Of a DNA stretch of 64,000 bases, positions 46,978-54,900 are shown piece after piece (within the stretch, counting starts at the first letter, position 1; the number at the start of each line of letters is the position of its first letter). A program made the translations under genes and the position numbers. The notes beneath the pieces are model-generated. The model had not been told where the DNA came from, did no database searches, and saw only the letters and a program-made list of their open reading frames with translations. This stretch comes from Myxococcus landrumus (lineage in GTDB: Bacteria; Myxococcota; Myxococcia; Myxococcales; Myxococcaceae), in NCBI RefSeq assembly GCF_017301635.1, contig NZ_CP071091.1, forward strand, positions 1,269,001-1,333,000. Direction: 5' to 3'.

Positions 46978-47745
46978 CTACTCCAGCGCCTGTTTCAGGT
47001 CCGCGCGCAGCGCCCGCTGCACATCTTGTCGCACGGTGTTCACGAAGAAGTGGTCGCCTGGGAAGTCGCGGATGGTGAACTGGTGGTGGGTGTGCTGCTT
47101 CCAGGCGAAGACCTGCTCCTCCGTGGCCAGGATGTCGCCGCGTCCCCAGAACGCGGAGATGGCGCAGGACAGGGGCGGCTCGGCCGTGCAGGTGTAGTTG
47201 TCGATGACGGCGTAGTCCGCGCGGATGATCGGCAGGACCAGGGCGAGCAGCTCCGGCTCCCGCGCGACTTGTTCCGGCAGACCTCCGAGCTCGCGCACGC
47301 GCTCGATGAGCTGCGCGTCCGTGAGCTCCGCGGCGGGACGGAAGCGTGAGCGCAGCTGCGGGGCAATCCGTCCCGACACTCCGAGATAGAACGGCTCGCG
47401 CTCTCCCCGCCGGCGCAGCTCCCGGGCCAGCTCGAAGGCGACCAGCGCGCCCATGCTGTGCCCGAAGAAGGCGAACGGGAGATCGAAGCGCGGGGTGAGC
47501 CGCTTCACCAATTCGTGGATGAGCGGCTCCATCCGCGTGAAGCACGGCTCCCTCAAGCGAAATTCCCGCCCCGGGAGCTGGACCGCGCTGACGGCAATTT
47601 CCTCGGGCAGCTCCTCCGCCCACTTGCGGAACATCGATGCGCCTCCGCCCGCATGGTGGAAGCAGATGAGTTGCAGCCGGGCTGCTGGCTTCCGCTGCCC
47701 GCTGAACATCAACCATTCATCCACGGTGTCCTCCATTGGCAACAT
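46978..47745 (-). CDS. Type II (stand-alone) thioesterase of NRPS/PKS systems
   Basis: A 255-residue alpha/beta hydrolase of the GrsT/TycF type. GHSMGA (nucleophile Ser97), the N-terminal ICFHHAGGGA oxyanion region, an acidic residue in the WGRGD motif and His in FPGDHFF make a complete active site. Such enzymes remove wrong or stalled acyl groups and acetyl from misprimed carrier domains. It is the first gene of the minus-strand series and begins 282 bp from the divergent E1-alpha gene, so it could serve the NRPS proteins, the PKS proteins, or both. Start 47745 is chosen over the internal ATG nine bases later because a purine-rich stretch precedes it; the difference is three residues. Confidence 0.93.
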   Translation of the reverse strand: MLPMEDTVDEWLMFSGQRKPAARLQLICFHHAGGGASMFRKWAEELPEEIAVSAVQLPGREFRLREPCFTRMEPLIHELVKRLTPRFDLPFAFFGHSMGALVAFELARELRRRGEREPFYLGVSGRIAPQLRSRFRPAAELTDAQLIERVRELGGLPEQVAREPELLALVLPIIRADYAVIDNYTCTAEPPLSCAISAFWGRGDILATEEQVFAWKQHTHHQFTIRDFPGDHFFVNTVRQDVQRALRADLKQALE

Positions 47746-48027
47746 TCATCGTCTCTCAGTCTCCCAATCGTTGCGAATGCGTGTCACTGGCAAGCAACGG
47801 TACCCCGGGAGGTGGTGTCAGTGTCGTTTGGTAATTGAGGACTAAATCCTAACGTTGAATCTGTCAGGGGGACCTGTTAATCCCGAATTCGAATCCAGCG
47901 CCAAACGGGGGATGCGTCTTGACGGGGACATAAGGCACGCTGATTTCAATTCCATATCATTCTGCCATGTTGGCGCACGTGCAGTGCGCCTGGACGCCAG
48001 TGCTTTGGCACCGAGTTGGGACACGTT
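47746..48027. promoter_or_regulatory. Divergent intergenic region between NRPS-side and PKS-side operons
   Basis: This 282-bp region separates the type II thioesterase (leftward) from E1-alpha (rightward). It is clearly richer in A+T than the genes. On the plus strand TATCAT at 47955-47960 is a 5/6 match to a -10 box, but no good -35 stands at 17 bp; TTGACG at 47919-47924 is too far upstream. I could not assign a convincing leftward promoter. A perfect palindrome lies at 47972-47990. No small gene is evident. Confidence 0.55.
47972..47990. promoter_or_regulatory. Candidate operator palindrome upstream of E1-alpha
   Basis: GGCGCAC-GTGCA-GTGCGCC has perfect 7-bp arms and a 5-bp centre, 38 bp before the E1-alpha GTG. 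It lies about 12 bp downstream of the TATCAT box, so a bound repressor would block early transcription. It could also fold as a hairpin in the mRNA leader. No regulator gene is present in the window. Confidence 0.4.
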
Positions 48028-49155
48028 GTGAGTTCATCGACAGTTCTCCGAAGAGAAATCACGTCAGTGGTATCACCGGAACGCCGCAGCGGCTCGCCCG
48101 AGAGAGGGGACTCAGAGGCCGCGCCGTTGCCACCTGGTATCAATGAGAAGCTCGCCGTCGAGCTCTATCGACAGATGCTCTATCTGCGAGTCTTCGACGA
48201 ACGAGCGCTCATCTATCACCGACATGGCCGGATTGGCACATGGGCCATTTCATGGGGACACGAAGCCATCCAGGTTGGCGCAATGTTTGCGCTTCGTGAT
48301 CATGATTGGGCATTTCCTTCGTACCGGGAGAACAAGGTAGGACTTGTGCGGGGGATGTCCCCGACGGATGTCCTTGCGGGTTGCCGGGGTCACCCGCAGG
48401 GTTGGTGGAACCCAAACATCTGGAGGCTGGGCTCCATCAGCATTCCCGTGGCATCCCAGGTGCCCCATGCGGTTGGCTTTGCATGGGGAGAGCGTCTCCA
48501 GGGCCGTGACACGGTGGCGCTGGCCTTCTTTGGAGATGGGGCTACCTCGGAGGGGGAGTTTCACGAGGGAACCAACCTGGCGGGTGTGTTGGGTGCTCCG
48601 GCCATCCTCCTCTGCACCAACAACCAGTGGGCCATCAGCACGCCCATCCACCAGCAGACCCGCGCCGCCTCGCTCGTCGACAAGGCGGTGGGCTACGGCA
48701 TCCCCGGGGTTCGCGTGGACGGAGACGACGTGATCGCCGTCTACCTCGCCGTCTCCGAAGCCGTGGAGCGCGCGCGCTCGGGCGGCGGGCCCACCTTCAT
48801 CGAGTGCGTCACCTACCGCATGCAGGCGCACGCCTTCCCGGATGACCCCAGCGTCTACCGGGATGACGCCGCCGCGGAGGCCGCGCGCCGCAACGAGTGC
48901 CTCGTGCGCTACGAGCGCTACCTCCAGCGTCTGGACCTGCTCACGCCCGAGGTGGCCGCGCGCTTCCGCGAGGAGTGGCTTGCCCAGATGGCGACGGCCA
49001 TCACCGAGGCCGAGGCGCTCCCCGCGCCCGACCCCAGCCTCGTTTTCGACCACACCTACGAACGGAAGACCCCGGCGATGGAGCGTGACCTGGCCCAGCT
49101 CAAGGCATCCTTGGCCCAGGGGGCCGCGGGCAAGACCTCCGGGAGGGCGCCATGA
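48028..49155 (+). CDS. Alpha-keto-acid dehydrogenase E1 component, alpha subunit
   Basis: About 375 residues, E1-alpha of the pyruvate/branched-chain 2-oxo acid dehydrogenase family. With E1-beta it decarboxylates a 2-oxo acid using thiamine diphosphate and acylates the lipoyl group of E2. The ThDP motif runs from GDG (169-171) to NN (198-199). The phosphorylation-loop region AHAFPDDPSVYR keeps the His and DDP but replaces the usual Ser/Thr after His with Ala. I choose GTG 48028, with GGGA six bases upstream; a TTG four codons earlier is also possible. The stop overlaps E1-beta by 4 nt (ATGA). Substrate is not readable from sequence; a branched-chain 2-oxo acid is likely in a myxobacterium. 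Confidence 0.9.
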   Translation: MSSSTVLRREITSVVSPERRSGSPERGDSEAAPLPPGINEKLAVELYRQMLYLRVFDERALIYHRHGRIGTWAISWGHEAIQVGAMFALRDHDWAFPSYRENKVGLVRGMSPTDVLAGCRGHPQGWWNPNIWRLGSISIPVASQVPHAVGFAWGERLQGRDTVALAFFGDGATSEGEFHEGTNLAGVLGAPAILLCTNNQWAISTPIHQQTRAASLVDKAVGYGIPGVRVDGDDVIAVYLAVSEAVERARSGGGPTFIECVTYRMQAHAFPDDPSVYRDDAAAEAARRNECLVRYERYLQRLDLLTPEVAARFREEWLAQMATAITEAEALPAPDPSLVFDHTYERKTPAMERDLAQLKASLAQGAAGKTSGRAP

Positions 49156-50129
49156 GCGAGCTGCTCTTCGTGGAGGCGCTCACCCGCGCGCTCGGGGAGG
49201 AGATGGAGCGCAATCCCCAGGTGGTGCTCCTGGGCGAGGACATTGGCCGGAACGGCGGCGTGTTCCGCGTCACGCAGGGGCTTCAGGCTCGCTTCGGCAC
49301 CGAGCGCGTCGTCGACACGCCGGTGTCCGAGGCGGGCATCGTGGGCGCGGCGGTGGGCCTGTGCCTCGCGCGGATGCGGCCTGTCTGTGAGCTCCAGTTC
49401 GACGGCTTCAGCTATCCCGCGCTCAACCAGATCATCACCCACGTGGGCCGCTACCGCTGGCGCACGCGGGGCACGGCGCCCATGCCGATGGTCATCCGGA
49501 TGCCCAGCGGGGGAGGGGTGCGGGCACCCGAGCTCCACTCGGATTCGCCCGAGACCTACTTCTGCCATACGCCCGGCCTCGTCGTCGTCACGCCATCGAC
49601 GCCCGCGGACGCCAAGGGGCTCTTGACCGCGGCGATGCGCAGCCCCGACCCCGTCATCTTCCTGGAGCCGAAGAAGCTCTACCGCCACCTGCGGGGCGAA
49701 GTCCCCGATGGCGAGCACGTGACGCCGCTCGGAGTCGTGCGCACGGTGCGCGAGGGCGAGGACGTGACGCTGTTCGCCTGGGGCGCCATGGTGGAGGTGG
49801 CCACGGCCACCGCGGACGCGCTGGCACAGAAGGGCGTCTCCGCTCACGTCTGTGACGTGCGGACCTTGTCGCCGCTGGACGAGGAGGGGCTCCTGGCCGC
49901 TGCTCGGGCCACGGGGCGCGTCGTCATCATCCAGGAGGCGCCGCGCACCTGCGGCGTGGCCAGTGAGATCGCCGCGATTCTCGCGGAGCGCGCCATGTAC
50001 GACCTCAAGGCGCCCATCCAGCGAGTGACGGGGTTCGACGTGCCGCACCCCTACTTCAGCATCGAGCACCACCACCGGCCGGACTCCGCGCGAGTGCTCG
50101 CGGCCGTGCACGGGACTTTGGAGGCCTGA
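49152..50129 (+). CDS. Alpha-keto-acid dehydrogenase E1 component, beta subunit
   Basis: A 325-residue E1-beta that pairs with the upstream E1-alpha in an alpha2beta2 thiamine enzyme. Typical motifs are ALTRALGEEMERNPQVVLLGEDIG near the N-terminus, DTPVSEAGIVGAAVG, ELHSDSPE with the conserved His, PDPVIFLEPKKLYR, and a C-terminal transketolase domain. Length and order match full-length family members. Its ATG overlaps the E1-alpha stop and its TGA overlaps the E2 start by one base (TGATG), so the three proteins are probably made in fixed ratio. It lies in an operon with PKS genes and lacks a lipoamide dehydrogenase (E3) neighbour, so E3 would come from primary metabolism. Confidence 0.92.
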   Translation: MSELLFVEALTRALGEEMERNPQVVLLGEDIGRNGGVFRVTQGLQARFGTERVVDTPVSEAGIVGAAVGLCLARMRPVCELQFDGFSYPALNQIITHVGRYRWRTRGTAPMPMVIRMPSGGGVRAPELHSDSPETYFCHTPGLVVVTPSTPADAKGLLTAAMRSPDPVIFLEPKKLYRHLRGEVPDGEHVTPLGVVRTVREGEDVTLFAWGAMVEVATATADALAQKGVSAHVCDVRTLSPLDEEGLLAAARATGRVVIIQEAPRTCGVASEIAAILAERAMYDLKAPIQRVTGFDVPHPYFSIEHHHRPDSARVLAAVHGTLEA

Positions 50130-51907
50130 TGGGACTCGTCTATGTGCTGCCCGACCTTGGCGAAGGTGTCGCCGAGGCGGAGATCGTCCGTTGGTTCGTC
50201 GCCGATGGAGAGCGTGTCGAAGAGGACGCTCCCATGTTGGAGGTGATGACGGCGAAGGCGACCGTGATGGTTCCCGCTCCGGGCAAGGGCGTGGCGCTGC
50301 GGCTGCTCGCGGGCTTGCGGGAGAAGGTCTCCGTCGGCACGCCCCTCATCGTCATCGGCGAGCCGGGCGAGGACCCCGAGGCCCTCCTGCGCGCGTCGGG
50401 GGCGCCGTCCGTCTCCACGCATCCGAGCCCCGAGCCCACCGCGCCGCCCGTCGCGAGCGCGATGCCTTCACGCAAGTCGGTGCAAGCGTTGCCTCGGGTC
50501 CGCAAGCTCGCCGAGCAGCTCGGCGTGGCGCTCGAGTCCATCCAGAAGGATGGCGCCATCACCGAGGACGACGTGCGTGCGGCGGCGAAGTCCATGGGCG
50601 CGGCACCGGCCCGGAAGAGTGGGAGCTCGCATCCAGCGCAGCGCCTGCCTCAGGAGGGCATCCGTTCCCGCATGCCCCTGAGTGGGCTGCGCCGCGTGGC
50701 CTCCGCGCACCTCACGCGGGCGCAGGCGGTGCCCTCGGTGGCGGTGGTGGAGGAGGCATCCTTCGACACACTGCTCCTGCTCCAGCAGTTGCTGGGGGTC
50801 GGCTACGTGCCGTTCCTCATCCAGGCGGTCGTCGCCGCGTTCCGCGACGTGCCCGAGGCCAACGCGCTCTTCGACGAGGCCACCGAGGAGGTCGTCGTCT
50901 ACGACCGCGTCGACCTGGCCTTCGCCGTCCACACCGAGGAGGGCCTGGCGGTCCCCGTCATCCGCGACTGCGCGAGGCTGTCACTCCAGGCGCTCGAGGC
51001 CCGGGTGCAGGAGCTCGGGAACAGGGCTCGGGCCCGGACGCTGAATCCCGCGGAGAGCACGGGTGGCACCTTCACCATCACGTGCCCGGGGGACCAGGGC
51101 TCGTTGCTCGCCACGCCGTTGCTCAACGTGCCCCAGGTGGCCATCCTGGGGCTCCACCGTCCGACGCGGCGGCCCCTCGTGGTGGACGGTGAGCTGCGCG
51201 TGGGCACGGGAGCGCACGTCACGGTGACGGTCGACCACCGGGTCCTCGACGGTGTCACCGCGTGCCGCTTCATTCGTGCGGTAACGGGTTACCTCTCGCA
51301 GCCCCTCCAGGCCTTCGCGGACGGCGTCTTCCACGCGGACTCCGTCGTGCCGGCCACGCCGCCGGAGGTGACATCCATCTTCCCGCCGCTTCAGTCGTAC
51401 GCGGACGGTACGTTCCGCATGGACTCCGCGCCGCCGGGCAGTTCCACCAACACGATGTCCACGGTGCGGGCGCGTGCGGCGGATGTGCTCGCGGGAGACG
51501 CGGGCGGACTCGCGCGTGAGTTGCTGGCGTTGGATGCGCGCCGGCGCAAGCAGCGGCTCGAGGCGTTCATCGAGGCGGAGATCTCCAAGCGCATGGGGGG
51601 GAAGAAGAAGCCCCTGGAGCGCGGCCGGACGTGGCGCGACCTGGGCATGGACTCGCTCATCGCGGTGGGTCTTCGGGACGCGCTGGCCCTGGGGCTGGGC
51701 CGTGGCCTGCCCGCGACGCTGCTCTTCAACCGTCCCACGCTCGCGTCGCTCAGTGAGTACCTCCTGGCGCAGCTCGAGTCCGCTCCGCGCGAAGAGGCCA
51801 CGACGCTCGAGGCGCCGGTGGAGTTCCTGCTCCGGTTGAAGGGGCTGCCCGAGAGAGAGGCCGTGGCGATGCTCAGCGAGCGCATCGCGACGATGGGAGA
51901 CTCATGA
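50129..51907 (+). CDS. E2 dihydrolipoyl acyltransferase fused to a C-terminal acyl carrier protein
   Basis: A 592-residue fusion. Residues 1-78 are a lipoyl domain with the modifiable Lys43 in MTAKAT (the usual Asp before Lys is Ala). Residues 120-155 are an E1/E3-binding domain. Residues 182-390 are the acyltransferase core ending in DHRVLDG, with the catalytic His and Asp. A linker carries an imperfectly duplicated 15-residue motif (392-406 and 420-434). Residues 450-545 are an acyl carrier domain with GMDSL (Ser509). The tail is like PKS C-terminal docking tails. Ordinary E2 proteins end after the catalytic core and pass acyl groups to CoA. Here the acyl group could pass from lipoamide to the attached ACP and then to the ketosynthase of the next gene, whose ATG overlaps this stop. 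Domains are seen; the reaction is inferred. Confidence 0.9.
   Translation: MGLVYVLPDLGEGVAEAEIVRWFVADGERVEEDAPMLEVMTAKATVMVPAPGKGVALRLLAGLREKVSVGTPLIVIGEPGEDPEALLRASGAPSVSTHPSPEPTAPPVASAMPSRKSVQALPRVRKLAEQLGVALESIQKDGAITEDDVRAAAKSMGAAPARKSGSSHPAQRLPQEGIRSRMPLSGLRRVASAHLTRAQAVPSVAVVEEASFDTLLLLQQLLGVGYVPFLIQAVVAAFRDVPEANALFDEATEEVVVYDRVDLAFAVHTEEGLAVPVIRDCARLSLQALEARVQELGNRARARTLNPAESTGGTFTITCPGDQGSLLATPLLNVPQVAILGLHRPTRRPLVVDGELRVGTGAHVTVTVDHRVLDGVTACRFIRAVTGYLSQPLQAFADGVFHADSVVPATPPEVTSIFPPLQSYADGTFRMDSAPPGSSTNTMSTVRARAADVLAGDAGGLARELLALDARRRKQRLEAFIEAEISKRMGGKKKPLERGRTWRDLGMDSLIAVGLRDALALGLGRGLPATLLFNRPTLASLSEYLLAQLESAPREEATTLEAPVEFLLRLKGLPEREAVAMLSERIATMGDS
51302..51430 (+). repeat. Duplicated 15-residue linker motif in E2-ACP
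   Basis: The codons at 51302-51346 and 51386-51430 encode PLQAFADGVFHADSV and PLQSYADGTFRMDSA, 28 residues apart. The shared pattern is P-L-Q-x-[FY]-A-D-G-x-F-x-x-D-S. It lies between the acyltransferase core and the ACP, where a flexible linker would be expected. Confidence 0.75.
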
Positions 51908-54900
51908 AGTCCGTACCCGGGAATCCCTCCTCGGAGCCGGTGGCGATCATCGGAATGTCCTGCCGCTTCCCCGGAGGCGCGGACAGCCCTGCGTCCTTCT
52001 GGCGCCTGCTTCGCGAGGGCTTCGATGCCATGCGCGAAGTCCCGGCCGACCGCTGGGACGCGGCCGCGTACCAGTCCACGGACCCGAGCGTCGCTGGGAA
52101 GGTGCGAGCCCTTCGCGCCGGGTTCCTGGACCGCGTCGACGCGTTCGATGCGAGCTTCTGGGGCGTCTCCGCGCGAGAGGCCCTGAGCATGGACCCTCAG
52201 CAGCGGCTGCTGCTGGAGGTGGCCTACGAGGCGCTGGAGCATGCGCACCAGCCCATCGACTCGCTCGCGGGGAGCCGGACGGGCGTCTTCGTGGGCATCG
52301 CCACCGACGACTACTCGCGCCGCACGGACCCGTCGGACGTCTACTCGGGTACGGGCTCGCTCTTCAGCGTCGCGGCGGGCCGCATCTCGTATCTGCTGGA
52401 CCTGCGGGGCCCCAGCCTCGCCGTGGACACGGCCTGCTCGTCGTCCCTGGTCGCGCTGCACCTCGCCTGCCAGAGCCTCCAGTCCCGCGAGAGCGAGCTG
52501 GCGCTGGTGGGAGGCGTCAACGTCATCACGGACCCAGGCAAGAGCATCTACTTCTCGGGCCTGGGGGCGCTCTCCACCGATGGTCGGTGCAAGACCTTCG
52601 ACGCCAGCGCGGACGGCTATGGGCGCGGCGAGGGCTGCGGTGTGTTCGTGCTCAAGCGGCTCGCGGAGGCGCTGGAGGACGGAGACCGGGTGCTCGCCGT
52701 GGTGCGTGGCTCGGCGGTCAACCAGGACGGGCACAGCAACGGGCTGACGGCGCCCAACGGGCTCGCCCAGGAGGCCGTGCTCAAGGAGGCCCTCTCCCGC
52801 GCGGGCTTGAAGCCGGGAGACATCCAGTACGTCGAGGCCCATGGCACGGGCACGCCGCTCGGCGACCCGATAGAGATCGAGGCGCTGTCCTCGGCCCTGT
52901 GCGAGTGGCGAGGCCCGAAGGAGCCGCTGCTGCTCGGCTCGGTGAAGACGAACATCGGGCACCTGGAAGCGGCGGCAGGCGTCGCCGGGTTGATGAAGGT
53001 CGTCCTCGCGATGCGGCACGGGGAGCTTCCTCCGCACCTGCACTTCACGCGGCCCAACCCGCATGTGCCCTGGGCGCAGCTTCCGCTGAAGGTGCCCACC
53101 GAGGTGACGCCGTGGACTTCACGAGGTCCGCGCATCGCGGGCGTGAGCTCCTTCGGCATCAGCGGCACGAATGCCCACGTCATCCTCGAGGAGGCTCCTC
53201 GCTCGAAGTCCGAACGCGCGACACACGAAGGCGATGAGCACCCGCTGCTGCTTCCGCTGTCGGCGAGGAGTCCAGACGCGCTGACCGCGCTCGCCAAGGC
53301 CCATCGGTCCTGGCTGGACGACTCGGAGCCCGAGAGGACGCTCCGGGAGCTCGTTCACACCGCGAGCGTCCGGCGCGGTCACCACGCACAGCGCCTGGCG
53401 GTGGTGGGGAACACGCGGCGGGACATGGCCGAGGCGCTGCGTGCCTTCACCGACGGAGAGCCACACCCCGGAGTCGTCCGGCGGCAGGTGAGCTTCGAGG
53501 AGGAGTCCCCCCGCGTCGCGTTCATCTTTCCGGGGCAGGGCTCGCAGTGGCTCGGCATGGGGCGCCAGCTCCTGCGGGAGGAGCCCGTCTTCCGGGCGGC
53601 CATCGAGGATTGTGAGCAGGCGATGCGGCCCCACGTCGAGTGGTCGCTCGTGGAGGAGCTGGGCGCGGATGAGGCGCACTCACGGCTCGCGGAGATGGAT
53701 GTCGTCCAGCCCGTGCTCTTCGCGATGCAAGTGGCGTTGGCCGCGCTGTGGCGCTCGTGGGGCATCGAGCCCGACGCGGTGGTGGGCCACAGCATGGGCG
53801 AGGTCGCCGCGGCGCATGTGGCGGGTGCGCTGAGTCTGGAGGACGCCGCGTGCATCATCTGCCGCCGCAGCCAACTGCTGCGCCGCGTGAGCGGGCAGGG
53901 CGCCATGGCCGTCGTGGAGCTTGGCCTGGAGCAGGCTCGAGAGGTGCTGGCTGGCGACGAGTCCCGGCTGTCCGTGGGCGTGAGCAACAGCGCTCGCTCC
54001 ACGGTCATCTCGGGGGAGCCGTCGGCGCTGGAGGAGCTGCTGCGGAGCCTGGAGGGCAGGGGCATCTTCTGCCGCCGCGTGAAGGTGGACGTGGCCTCGC
54101 ACAGTCCCCAGATGGACCCGCTGAAGGAGGACCTCCTGCTCGCGCTGGAGGGCGTCGCTCCCGAGAGCGCGCTCGTCCCCATCTACTCCACGGTGACGGG
54201 GGAGACCGGTGACGGGAGTGACTTCTCCGCGGCCTACTGGGTGCGCAACCTGCGCGACCCGGTGTTGTTCCAGGGCGCCATCGAACGGCTCCTGGACGAT
54301 GGCCACGCGGTGTTCATCGAGGTGAGCCCGCATCCCGTCCTCCTTGCTCCCATCCAGGAGACGCTGGAGGAGGCGAAGCGCGGTGGGCTCGCGCTGGCGT
54401 CGCTGCGGAGACAGACCGACGAGCGGCGGACGCTCCTGGAGTCCTTCGCGGCGCTGTATGTCCACGGTCATCCCGTCGACTGGAAGCGGCTGTACCCGGA
54501 GGGCGGCCGTCCCGTCGAGCTGCCGTCGTATCCGTGGCAGGGCGAGCGCTACTGGCTCGATGCTCCTTCCACGGCAGCGGTGTCTGGCCGGTCTCCTCGT
54601 GCGGTTCGTGATGCGGGGGCGGGCCATCCGCTGTTGGGCGGCGCTCTGTCTTCGTCCTTGCAGCCTCGCGTCCGCTTCTGGGAGCGGAGCCTGGGCACCG
54701 AGGCGTTCCCGTATCTCGCCGACCATCGCGTGCAAGGGGAGGTCGTCTTCCCCGGCGCGGGGTACGTCGAGATGGCCCTCGCGGCGGGAGCCGAGGTGCT
54801 CGGCGAGGCGGGCCTTGTCCTCGAAGCTGTCAGCTTCCGGGAGATGTTGTCCCTGACTCCAGGGGCGGACCGGCGCGTGCAACTCGCGCTGACGGAAGAG

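Noticed and set aside
48006-48020. Sigma54-like TGGCAC with TTGGG downstream, before E1-alpha
   Set aside because: The -12 GC element is absent and the match runs into the likely start codon, leaving no room for a leader.
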